DNA of 64,000 nucleotides from contig NZ_CP131061.1 in NCBI RefSeq assembly GCF_032594355.1, positions 372,001 to 436,000 of the forward strand, given 5' to 3'. Every line of letters starts with the position of its first letter. Position 1 is the stretch's first letter. The notes under the pieces were generated by a model. The model ran no database searches and was not told the origin of the DNA. It worked only from the letters and a program-made list of their open reading frames with translations. This document shows, piece after piece, positions 30,466-37,388 of this stretch. The DNA comes from Methanolapillus ohkumae (lineage in GTDB: Archaea; Halobacteriota; Methanosarcinia; Methanosarcinales; Methanosarcinaceae). The translations under genes and the position numbers were made by a program.

Positions 30466-30750
30466 TGCAGCTGCGCAAAATTATAAAACAGATTGCAGCT
30501 GCGCAAAATTAGAAAACTGATTGCAGCAGTGCAAAATTATAAAACAGATTGCAGTAGTCCAAAATTATAAAACAGATTGCAGCAGTCCAAAATTGGAAAA
30601 CAGATTGCAGCAGCGCAAAATTAGAAAACAGATTGCAGCAGCGCAAAATTGTAAAATGGATTGCAGTCCAAAATTATAAAACAGATTGCAACAGCGCAAA
30701 ATTGTAAAATGGATTGCAGCAGTCTAAAATTGGAAAACAGATTGCAGCAA
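30466..30750 (+). repeat. 28-bp tandem repeat array (about 10-11 units)
   Basis: Consensus unit GATTGCAGCAGYSCAAAATT followed by RTAAAACA. Units vary by a few bases, and one is shortened by 3 bp (30660-30684). There are no spacers. The core matches the arrays at 14.2 and 61.2 kb. Confidence 0.93.
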
Positions 30751-30794
30751 ATATAATAAATGCATCTGCCGCCAAAAATAATCATTTCATTCAT
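30621..30794 (-). CDS. Short hydrophobic ORF reading into the repeat array (doubtful)
   Basis: A 57-codon frame whose ATG follows hairpin module 4 with GGAG 7 nt upstream. The product would be hydrophobic and Cys/Phe-rich (CIYYICCNLFSNFRLLQS), and its second half is translated repeat. It has a good initiation site but no sign of protein-level conservation; it may be a leader peptide or by-product. Confidence 0.25.
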   Translation of the reverse strand: MNEMIIFGGRCIYYICCNLFSNFRLLQSILQFCAVAICFIILDCNPFYNFALLQSVF

Positions 30795-30839
30795 TATGAA
30801 TCTCCGCAAAAATCAGACGCAAAGCGTCTGATTTTGCGG
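30792..30839 (-). repeat. Hairpin module copy 4 (inverted)
   Basis: Read on the minus strand: CCGCAAAATCAGACGC (30839-30824), loop TTT, then GCGTCTGATTTTTGCGG (30820-30804), again with one extra T in the second arm. It continues as AGATTCATAATG, so the foot of the stem forms GGAG. It faces module 3 across the repeat array. Confidence 0.85.
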
Positions 30840-30987
30840 GATGGTTTGCTTGTCTTCTTCAAATGATGTTGCTACAGCTCTTTTTTGTATTTATTTGGTG
30901 TTGATTGTTATTGCTCTTTTTTTGCATTTTTTGTGTTTTTTACATTTTTTGCATTTTTTGTTGCTGCTCATTCTTATTTTATTTTTT

Positions 30988-31662
30988 TCAAATCAATTTT
31001 TCAATTTCTTTTTTAATCTTTTCCGCTTCGGCTTTCGGGTCTTTTGCCCCATAAATACTTCTTCCAACAATAACCCAGTCGGCGCCGGCTTTAATTGTGT
31101 CGGCCGCACTTCCGCCTTGAGCGCCGACACCGGGAGAAATAATTTTTAAATCTTTTCCAATGACGGCTCTTAATTCTTTTACCCGCTCCGGACGCGTTGC
31201 CGGGGCAACAATTCCAAAAGCGCCCGCTTTTTTCGCAAGCGCCGCGATTTCTTTGGAGACGGCATCCGTAAAGAAATAATCGCCACCGGGATGGCTCATT
31301 TCGGCCACGACAAAAACCTTCCTTTGGAATTCATTTGCTGTTTTGACACATTCCATAAGGCTGTCCGATCCGGTAAATCCTTGAACGATAACCGCATCGC
31401 AGCCGGCGGAAAAGACATGTTCGCAAATAAGGCGGTCGGTGTTGGGAATGTCCGCGACTTTAAAATCAGCAATGACCGGTGCGATTTTTGACAAATCTTT
31501 CGCGATGGAAAGACCGGTCCCAAGAACCAGCGGATATCCGATTTTGATGGCATCCACGAATCCGGCGACTTCTTTTGAAATCAAAAGCGCCTCCTCCTTT
31601 TTGGTCACATCCAGCGCAAGAATGACACCGGTTTTTCTGTGAATTTCAGACATTTTGTTCAC
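30988..31662 (-). CDS. pyrF: Orotidine 5'-phosphate decarboxylase
   Basis: Decarboxylates OMP to UMP, the last step of UMP synthesis. The 224-residue TIM barrel shows GVILALDVT, DAIKIGYPLVL, the catalytic IADFKVADIPNT (Lys-x-x-Asp) near residue 68, MSHPGGDYFF, GIVAPATRPERV, SPGVGAQGG and WVIVGRSIY, all standard archaeal PyrF elements. The start ATG overlaps the stop of the deoxyhypusine synthase gene by 4 bp, implying translational coupling. Dihydroorotase (14472-16031) is the other pyrimidine gene in the window but is unlinked. Confidence 0.96.
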   Translation of the reverse strand: MNKMSEIHRKTGVILALDVTKKEEALLISKEVAGFVDAIKIGYPLVLGTGLSIAKDLSKIAPVIADFKVADIPNTDRLICEHVFSAGCDAVIVQGFTGSDSLMECVKTANEFQRKVFVVAEMSHPGGDYFFTDAVSKEIAALAKKAGAFGIVAPATRPERVKELRAVIGKDLKIISPGVGAQGGSAADTIKAGADWVIVGRSIYGAKDPKAEAEKIKKEIEKLI

Positions 31663-32675
31663 TCCGGTTTGTGTTTTTCATGATTTCCATGTTTTTCATG
31701 ATTTCCGGTATTCTCTTTTTGTTTTTTAAGCCGTGCGCGGGACGCGCCGACCATCAATGGAAATGTTATGGTCGCGTCGGAATAAACCGTTACAAGACGG
31801 GATTTGGAACCCACTTTTCCCCACGAAATCGCTTCTTCCAAAGTCGCGCCCGAGAGGCCGCCCGTTTGCGGCGTGTCCATTGTCAATTGAATCGCGTAGT
31901 CAAAATCCCGCGGTGTGACCAACATGGATTGAAAAATGAAATTCTTCGGGACGCCGCCACCGATGAAAACCGCACCCGCTTTTTCCGCTTCCCAGCAAAT
32001 GTCCATGAATGCATGCATGTCCGCCAGCGCGTCAACCACTAACGGATTCGTTTCTTTGTAAAGCCAAGCCTGAAGACCGATGACGGAATCCGGAAACGCC
32101 GGACAATAAATTGGAACATTCATGTCATAAGCCGCCCGCAGAATCGAATCCGGATTATCTATATTTTTTCCGATATTTTTCATAAATCCGGCGATGGAAA
32201 CCGGTTTTTCCGCCGGCAAATCCGCAATGATTTCTTGCATAAATCCTTCAAATTCCTCAAAATGATGGTCCGGCAAAAAAACATCGTAGATGCGGTCGAT
32301 TCCTTCATCGTGAAGCTTGACGTCGTTGGATTGGTCGGAACCTTTATAATGCGGCATGTAAAGGCCTTCCAAGGCATCATGAACCATGTTGGCGCCGGTC
32401 GTCACCAACACATTAATGTGGCCATCCCGAATGAGGTCGGCAACGATTTTGCGCATGCCAGCCGGAACCATCGCGCCGGCCAGTCCTAAAAATTTGACCG
32501 TTTTTTTGTCGGATAACATTTCCGTGTAAATGTCGACCGCTTCCGCAATTCTCCGGGCGCCAAAGGCGCAGCCGGACAAGGCGGTGACAAATTCATCCAA
32601 ATCCATTTCCCCCGAAATGTCGGCGGGAACAACCGGTTTTGTCAGTTTCTGACATCCTTCCGTCACCTGTACCAT
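31659..32675 (-). CDS. dys: Deoxyhypusine synthase
   Basis: Transfers the aminobutyl group of spermidine to a lysine of aIF5A, the first step of hypusine formation. The 338-residue protein shows LGLAGAMVPAGMRKI, VLVTTGANMVHDALEGL (NAD/spermidine region), PIYCPAFPDSVIG, DICWEAEKAGAVFIGGGVPK with the active-site Lys near 244, and TPQTGGLSGATLEEAISWGK. The C-terminus is a short His/Lys/Glu-rich tail (GNHEKHGNHEKHKPE) not expected in the family. AGAGGA is 6 nt before the ATG. A TATA-like sequence (32794-32803, minus strand) lies about 120 bp upstream. The downstream partner is pyrF. Confidence 0.96.
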   Translation of the reverse strand: MVQVTEGCQKLTKPVVPADISGEMDLDEFVTALSGCAFGARRIAEAVDIYTEMLSDKKTVKFLGLAGAMVPAGMRKIVADLIRDGHINVLVTTGANMVHDALEGLYMPHYKGSDQSNDVKLHDEGIDRIYDVFLPDHHFEEFEGFMQEIIADLPAEKPVSIAGFMKNIGKNIDNPDSILRAAYDMNVPIYCPAFPDSVIGLQAWLYKETNPLVVDALADMHAFMDICWEAEKAGAVFIGGGVPKNFIFQSMLVTPRDFDYAIQLTMDTPQTGGLSGATLEEAISWGKVGSKSRLVTVYSDATITFPLMVGASRARLKKQKENTGNHEKHGNHEKHKPE

Positions 32676-33047
32676 AATTTTTCCTCTGTTTATTTGAAAA
32701 TGAAATAATTCTAAAAAATGATTTGAACAAAAAAGAACGTGAGAAGGAAAAGAATACCTTTCTATTTACATTTTATCACATATTTTCATCCACTCTTTAT
32801 AAGAAAAAATGATATTTTTGTTGAAATTACATTGCCGGAAAAAGGTACGTACGCAAGGTTCCACAACAATGTTGCAGAAATCTTTAAACAAATTTTTGAT
32901 GCAAAATAGAGAAAAATTGGGAAATCAGATCGAAAAAATTGGAATAAATTGAAAAAAATCGGAGAGAATAAAATATAGAAAAAATTGGATAAATAGAAAA
33001 AAATCGGAAAGAATAAAAAATAGAAAAAAGTTGGAAAAATTGTTGGG
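32676..33047. other. Spacer upstream of dys (372 bp)
   Basis: AT-rich, with a TATA-like TTATAAAG (minus, 32794-32803). Short direct repeats based on AAAAAATTGGAWAAAT at 32929-33040 produce a Phe-rich minus-strand frame that I do not accept as a gene. Confidence 0.5.
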
Positions 33048-33386
33048 TTACAGTTTTCCATCCGCTAAATCGGCGACAATTTGAGTGACTTGCTCGGCGG
33101 ATAAGGCAACATCGGTTTCATTTAAGAGTTTTCCGTTTTTGAAATATTTAAAAGCCGGAGCCGCCCGAATGCCGTACCGTTTGGTGATATCAATGTTGTC
33201 CATGGCTTCAATCCGGACAAAAGTGACTTTCTTGCCGTATTTCTCTGAAAGCTCTTCAAAAACAGGTTTCATACGCTGGCAGTGGGTACATGTGGTCATG
33301 TAAAACATGCCGATGACCGGCTTATCGGAGGATTCAATGATCGAGTCCCAGGTTTTTGTTGTTGCTTCCGTAATATTGTTTGCCAT
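33048..33386 (-). CDS. trx: Thioredoxin
   Basis: A 112-residue thioredoxin-fold protein. The redox centre is C-T-H-C in MFYMTTCTHCQRMKP (residues 33-36), preceded by the usual V-x-x-x-F-Y strand, with the cis-proline in IRAAPAFKYFKNGK. The C-T-H-C centre differs from the classical C-G-P-C and is closer to thiol-disulfide proteins of anaerobes; whether it reduces or acts in another relay cannot be told. GGTGA is 7 nt before the ATG. It is monocistronic and has no membrane or signal sequence, so it is cytoplasmic. Confidence 0.88.
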   Translation of the reverse strand: MANNITEATTKTWDSIIESSDKPVIGMFYMTTCTHCQRMKPVFEELSEKYGKKVTFVRIEAMDNIDITKRYGIRAAPAFKYFKNGKLLNETDVALSAEQVTQIVADLADGKL

Positions 33387-34166
33387 TTTCTTTCACCTTT
33401 TGAAGTATTGCATTGAAAAGTATTACAATTTGATTTTTAAAATATTTTATTGAATGATTTTATGTTTGTGTTTATGATTTTTAATTTTTTAAAAATTTTC
33501 GATGGATTCGATTTTGCTTATTTCTGAAATGTTCGCTTGTGTTTATTCATTTATTTTTATTTCAAGAAGGTCATCTCATTTAAACCAACCGACCATAAAA
33601 ACTTAATCCTATATTAATATATAAAATATTATATAATTACGTTTTGGCTTATTGCAAACCGGGATGTTCTTTGTGCCGACTGTCCCTTTAATTTTGGTTT
33701 GTTTCTACAAACATGTTTATATAGAAAGGGTTAATTGACATATACGTTCATTACATTTAATTGATTTTTTAAGAGAAAAATCCAATAGATGTAAAATCGG
33801 GAAAAAAGTGAATCGCAAATAAAAATTGCTGGTTTACATTTATCCGTTCAAAAACAAAAAACAACATTTAACCAAAAACGACTAAACCTAAAAACCTTAA
33901 AAAAACACTAAAAACGAACAAAAAATAAAAAACGAAAATTGGAAAAAATTGATTTTTTCCACACTTCAAAACCAAATTCTTCAAATTTTGACTTTTATTT
34001 TTTCCGTATTTTTGAGCAAACCTGAAAAGATGTCAGAAATAAAATTCTATACACGGGGACTTTGCGGTATAATCTTTCCGTGTCTATACGGGCGGAAATG
34101 AAAAAAACGTGTGAATAAAAACGTTCATCATTACCGGTTCGATCAATAAAAAGGAGATTCACATCC
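33387..34166. other. Long intergenic region upstream of acd (780 bp)
   Basis: No gene. It contains TATA-like sequences near 33612-33635 and TTTATATAG at 33716-33724, a slightly GC-richer patch at 33655-33700 that could be structured, and an imperfect inverted repeat TATACACGG...CCGTGTCTATA (34048-34088) before the acd start. If transcription starts at the TATA box near 33720 the leader would exceed 400 nt. Confidence 0.5.
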
Positions 34167-36266
34167 ATGCTCAATATGTTTAAAGCGAAAACCGTCGCCG
34201 TTATCGGCGCATCGGACACCAAAGGAAAAATTGGACACGACGTTTTGAAAAACTTAGTTAACCTTTTTCCGGGAAAAGTTATTCCAATCAACACAGGCGC
34301 CAGCGAAGTCATGGGCCTGAAAGCTTATCCGACTGTTTCGGCCTGTCCCGATAAAGTGGACATGGCGGTCTTTTGTATTCCGTCCAAATTCGTGTTGGAA
34401 GCCGCGGAAGACTGCGGAAAATCGGGTGTCAAAAGTGTTATCGTTATTTCCGCCGGATTTAAGGAAGTCAATTCTTCCGGTGCCGAAATGGAAAAGCAGC
34501 TCGCAGCCGCTTGCAAAAAATACAATATGGAACTGGTCGGTCCCAACTGTCTTGGAATCATTGACACACATGCAAAACTCAACGGATCATTTGCTAAAAT
34601 GATGGCGATCACTGGCGATATCGCATTTATGTCCCAATCCGGCGCCATTATGACGGCCATGTTAGACTGGGCAGATGCCCGCAACGTCGGATTTTCGCGT
34701 GTCGTGAGTCTTGGAAACAAAGCCGGTGTCAATGAAAAAGATTGCCTGGAAGATTTCGCCGACGACCCAAATACCAAAGTGATTGCCGCCTATCTGGAAG
34801 AAATTGTTGACGGTCCCGCCTTTATGGAATCCGCCAAAATCGCTTGTAAGAAAAAACCCATCGTTCTCATTAAATCCGGAACGACCGATGCCGGCTCTGC
34901 CGCCGTTTCCTCGCACACCGGATCCATCGCGGGCGCCGATCAGGCGTACACCTCCGCATTCAAGCAGGCCGGAATCATTCGTGCAAAAGCACTTGATGAA
35001 ATGATGAACTACAGCTTGGCATTTTCCGCATGCCCGCTTCCGAAAGGAAGAAACATTGCTATTATTACCAATGCCGGCGGTCCCGGAATTATGGCAACGG
35101 ATGCGGTTATCAACAACAGCATGCAAATGGCTAAATTAAAAGACGCGAATTATCAAAAATTAAAATCGGCTTTGCCGGAAGCGGCCAGTGCCAAAAATCC
35201 GATTGATGTTCTTGGCGACGCCAAACCGGATCGCTACGGTCTTGCGTTGGACACGGCTCTGGAAGACGATAACGTGGACGGAATTATTTTCCTGGTCACG
35301 CCACAGTCTGTCACGGAAGTTGAGAACACCGCCCAATTGGTCATCGACCGGTTCAAGTCGGCAAAAAAACCGATTCTTTGTGTCTTCTTCGGCGGCACTT
35401 TGATGGCGCCCGGCGAAAAAATGCTTCAAAAGGTCGGCATTCCGAACTACACTTATCCGGAAGCGGCCATTGAAACCATGCGTGCCCTTTGTGATTACGC
35501 GGACATTTTAAAGACGGAATTCAAAAAGCCGGAAATTGTCAAAGTGGACAAAGAAAAGGTCAAGACGCTCATGAAAAAGCAAACCGACAACAAAGACTTT
35601 GTTTTGGGCTTGGAGTCGATTGACATTTTGGAAGCCTACGGTCTTCCGCTTGTCGGAAATGAAGAAGCGGCAACGGTCGATGAGGCAATCAAGGCCGCCG
35701 AAAAAATGGGCTATCCGGTTGTGATGAAAATCGTGTCTCCGGACATTACCCACAAATCGGATGCCGGCGGAATTCGGTTGAATCTGAAGAACAAAGAAGA
35801 CATTAAAGATGCGTACGCGAAAATGATGGTGGATGTAAAAAAACACGTTCCGCATGCCAAAATCGAAGGCGTCCAAATTCAGCAGATGCTCATCGGCGGC
35901 AATGAAATCATTATCGGAATGATTCGTGATCCGACATTTGGTCCGTTGGTCATGTTCGGTCTCGGCGGAATTTATGTCGAAATTTTAAAAGACGTATCGT
36001 TTGCTGTCGCACCCTTAAACCGGGATGAAGCGGAAAAACTCATCCGGTCCATCAAGACGTTTAAGATTTTCGAAGGTGCCCGCGGTGCAAAACCGGTGGA
36101 CATTAATGTTTTGATTGATGCCGTGATGAAAGTTTCGCAACTGGTCGTCGACTTCCCGGAAATCAATGAGTTTGAAATCAACCCGATGAAAGTCATGGAT
36201 GACGGCGTTACAACCTATGCGATTGACATGCGGATTATGTTGAATGAAAAATGTTTTAACAAATAA
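34167..36266 (+). CDS. acd: ADP-forming acetate-CoA ligase (fused alpha-beta)
   Basis: Interconverts acetyl-CoA + ADP + Pi with acetate + CoA + ATP. The 699-residue protein is the fused form. The CoA-binding Rossmann domain begins AVIGASDTKGKIG; the ligase-CoA domain has LVGPNCLGI, MSQSGAIMTAMLDW and the phospho-acceptor His in SSHTGSIAGAD (H250). The C-terminal ATP-grasp (beta) domain has AYGLPLVGNEEAAT, GYPVVMKIVSPDITHKSDAGG and FGLGGIYVEILKDVSF. GGAG lies 12 nt before the ATG. It could conserve energy from acetyl-CoA or activate acetate; direction cannot be read from sequence. A stem-loop with a T-rich tail follows. Confidence 0.95.
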   Translation: MLNMFKAKTVAVIGASDTKGKIGHDVLKNLVNLFPGKVIPINTGASEVMGLKAYPTVSACPDKVDMAVFCIPSKFVLEAAEDCGKSGVKSVIVISAGFKEVNSSGAEMEKQLAAACKKYNMELVGPNCLGIIDTHAKLNGSFAKMMAITGDIAFMSQSGAIMTAMLDWADARNVGFSRVVSLGNKAGVNEKDCLEDFADDPNTKVIAAYLEEIVDGPAFMESAKIACKKKPIVLIKSGTTDAGSAAVSSHTGSIAGADQAYTSAFKQAGIIRAKALDEMMNYSLAFSACPLPKGRNIAIITNAGGPGIMATDAVINNSMQMAKLKDANYQKLKSALPEAASAKNPIDVLGDAKPDRYGLALDTALEDDNVDGIIFLVTPQSVTEVENTAQLVIDRFKSAKKPILCVFFGGTLMAPGEKMLQKVGIPNYTYPEAAIETMRALCDYADILKTEFKKPEIVKVDKEKVKTLMKKQTDNKDFVLGLESIDILEAYGLPLVGNEEAATVDEAIKAAEKMGYPVVMKIVSPDITHKSDAGGIRLNLKNKEDIKDAYAKMMVDVKKHVPHAKIEGVQIQQMLIGGNEIIIGMIRDPTFGPLVMFGLGGIYVEILKDVSFAVAPLNRDEAEKLIRSIKTFKIFEGARGAKPVDINVLIDAVMKVSQLVVDFPEINEFEINPMKVMDDGVTTYAIDMRIMLNEKCFNK

Positions 36267-36301
36267 TCGCAGCTCATGGAAAAAGGGCATTTAAAAAAGA
36301 A

Positions 36302-36350
36302 ATGAAGGAAAAGATTTCATTCGAAGTCTTTCCTTCTCGTTTTATTTTTC
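36302..36350 (+). terminator. Hairpin terminator after acd
   Basis: GAAGGAAA and TTTCCTTC pair around a partly paired loop, followed by TCGTTTTATTTTTCG. Confidence 0.6.
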
Positions 36351-36623
36351 GTTTTTTATTTTTCGCTTTTTAATTCGTTTTAATTTTATTGTTTTTATTT
36401 TTATTCGTTTTTGTTTTTATTCGTTTTTTATTCATTTTTTATTCGTTTAGGTCATTTGTTTTCGTTTTTATTCGTTTTTCTTGATCCCGAATTTTGTTAT
36501 TTATTCCGTTATTCTTGTTTTTGTTTCGTTATTCCTGTTTTTGTTTTGTATTCCTATTTTTTTTCGTTATTTTTATTTTGCCTGCGTTTGTTTTTTCATT
36601 CGATTTTTTTTCAATTCTTCTTT

Positions 36624-36947
36624 TCATTTGAATTTTATGCTGTTCCCAAAGCCGTCTGTGGTCGAACTTCTGATCGGTTTGGTCGGTTTGACCGCTTTAT
36701 CCGGAAGAATCGGCAGGTTTTCCGCTGAGTCCGGATGGGTTGGAAGTTTTGTGAATTGAACGGATGGATGAGTCTGTTCCACTTCTTGAACATTGTTTTT
36801 GGATGCCGAGAAGTAGAAAAGAAGCAAAAAAATCATGAGAATCAGAATTGCCGAAATGATGCAATCTTTGGTTTTTCGGTTATCGGATGGTCTTTTTTTG
36901 GATACTTGTTTTATTTGAGGTTGAATTCGACCTTGGTTATTTGACAA
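36624..36947 (-). pseudogene. Orphan N-terminus of GLUG-type surface protein (fragment or small membrane protein)
   Basis: A 107-codon frame with a basic start, one transmembrane helix (IISAILILMIFLLLFYF, about residues 30-46) and a Pro/Thr-rich tail. It resembles the anchor region of the four large GLUG proteins downstream and closely matches the frame at 47427-47705 (I/L-SAIL-x-L-x-IFLLL). No repeat domain follows, and the only start is TTG. It is either a decayed gene end or a stand-alone anchor peptide. Confidence 0.4.
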
Positions 36948-37150
36948 AATAAATCCCCAATAAAGAGAATTCGCTGGGTATTTAAAAAATAATCGTAATA
37001 TATTATTTGTTGAATAATTAATAGCGGTGGGACTTATAAAAATTCAATTAATTAAACCGGATTTATAAATCCGACAGTTCAAAATTATGCGGACATGTCT
37101 TCGAACGGAATTTGAAAAACAAAATGTGTTGAAATGAAAAATTGTAAAGA

Positions 37151-37253
37151 TAAGAAAATAAAAAAATAAAAAAGTAAAAAATAAGAAAATAAAAAAGTAA
37201 AAAATAAGAAAATAAAAAAGTAAAAAATAAGAAAATAAAAAAGTAAAAAATAA
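37151..37253 (+). repeat. A-rich 23-bp tandem repeat downstream of GLUG gene 1
   Basis: About four copies of a unit built on AAAAATAAGAAAATAAAAAA followed by GTA. It generates Phe/Tyr-rich shadow frames on the minus strand. Confidence 0.85.
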
Positions 37254-37359
37254 ATGAAAATTCAATCTCCGCTTTTATCGGCAAAATTAAAAAATTACTG
37301 CCATAACGCGCGCGGCAAATGCATCCGGAAAAAGAACCAAAAAAGGAAAAGGGGAAAGG

Positions 37360-37388
37360 AATTGTTAAAAACAATTCCTTTTTTCAAC
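37360..37388 (-). terminator. Terminator of GLUG gene 1
   Basis: GGAATTGTT-AAA-AACAATTCC hairpin. T-rich sequence follows on both strands (TTTTTT on plus, TTTCCCCTTTT on minus), so it could work in both directions. Confidence 0.65.

Larger units (their letters stand above)
30222..30987. other. Repeat-rich intergenic region (766 bp)
   Basis: No stable gene. It contains two inward-facing hairpin modules (30393-30440 plus; 30794-30839 minus) bracketing a tandem array of 28-bp units (30466-30750). The remainder is T-rich simple sequence. Confidence 0.7.
36948..37388. other. 3' flank of GLUG gene 1 (441 bp)
   Basis: Holds an A-rich tandem repeat (37151-37253, unit about 23 bp built from AAATAAGAAAATAAAAAAGT), a CGCGCGTTATGGCAG motif on the minus strand (37285-37316) and the gene 1 terminator hairpin. 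I see no gene. Confidence 0.6.

Noticed and set aside
30466..30750. 28-bp repeats considered as a CRISPR array
   Set aside because: The units abut directly with no unique spacers, they drift in sequence, and no cas genes are nearby. The same applies to the 30-bp array at 61230-61440.
30841..31149. 102-codon ORF rich in Leu and Phe
   Set aside because: It overlaps the end of pyrF and is read from T-rich spacer.
34048..34088. Inverted repeat TATACACGG...CCGTGTCTATA considered as a terminator or operator
   Set aside because: Pairing is imperfect, no T-tract follows, and it has no second copy in the window; it is noted only in the spacer entry.
37044..37374. Phe/Tyr-rich minus-strand ORFs
   Set aside because: They are translations of the A-rich tandem repeat downstream of GLUG gene 1.
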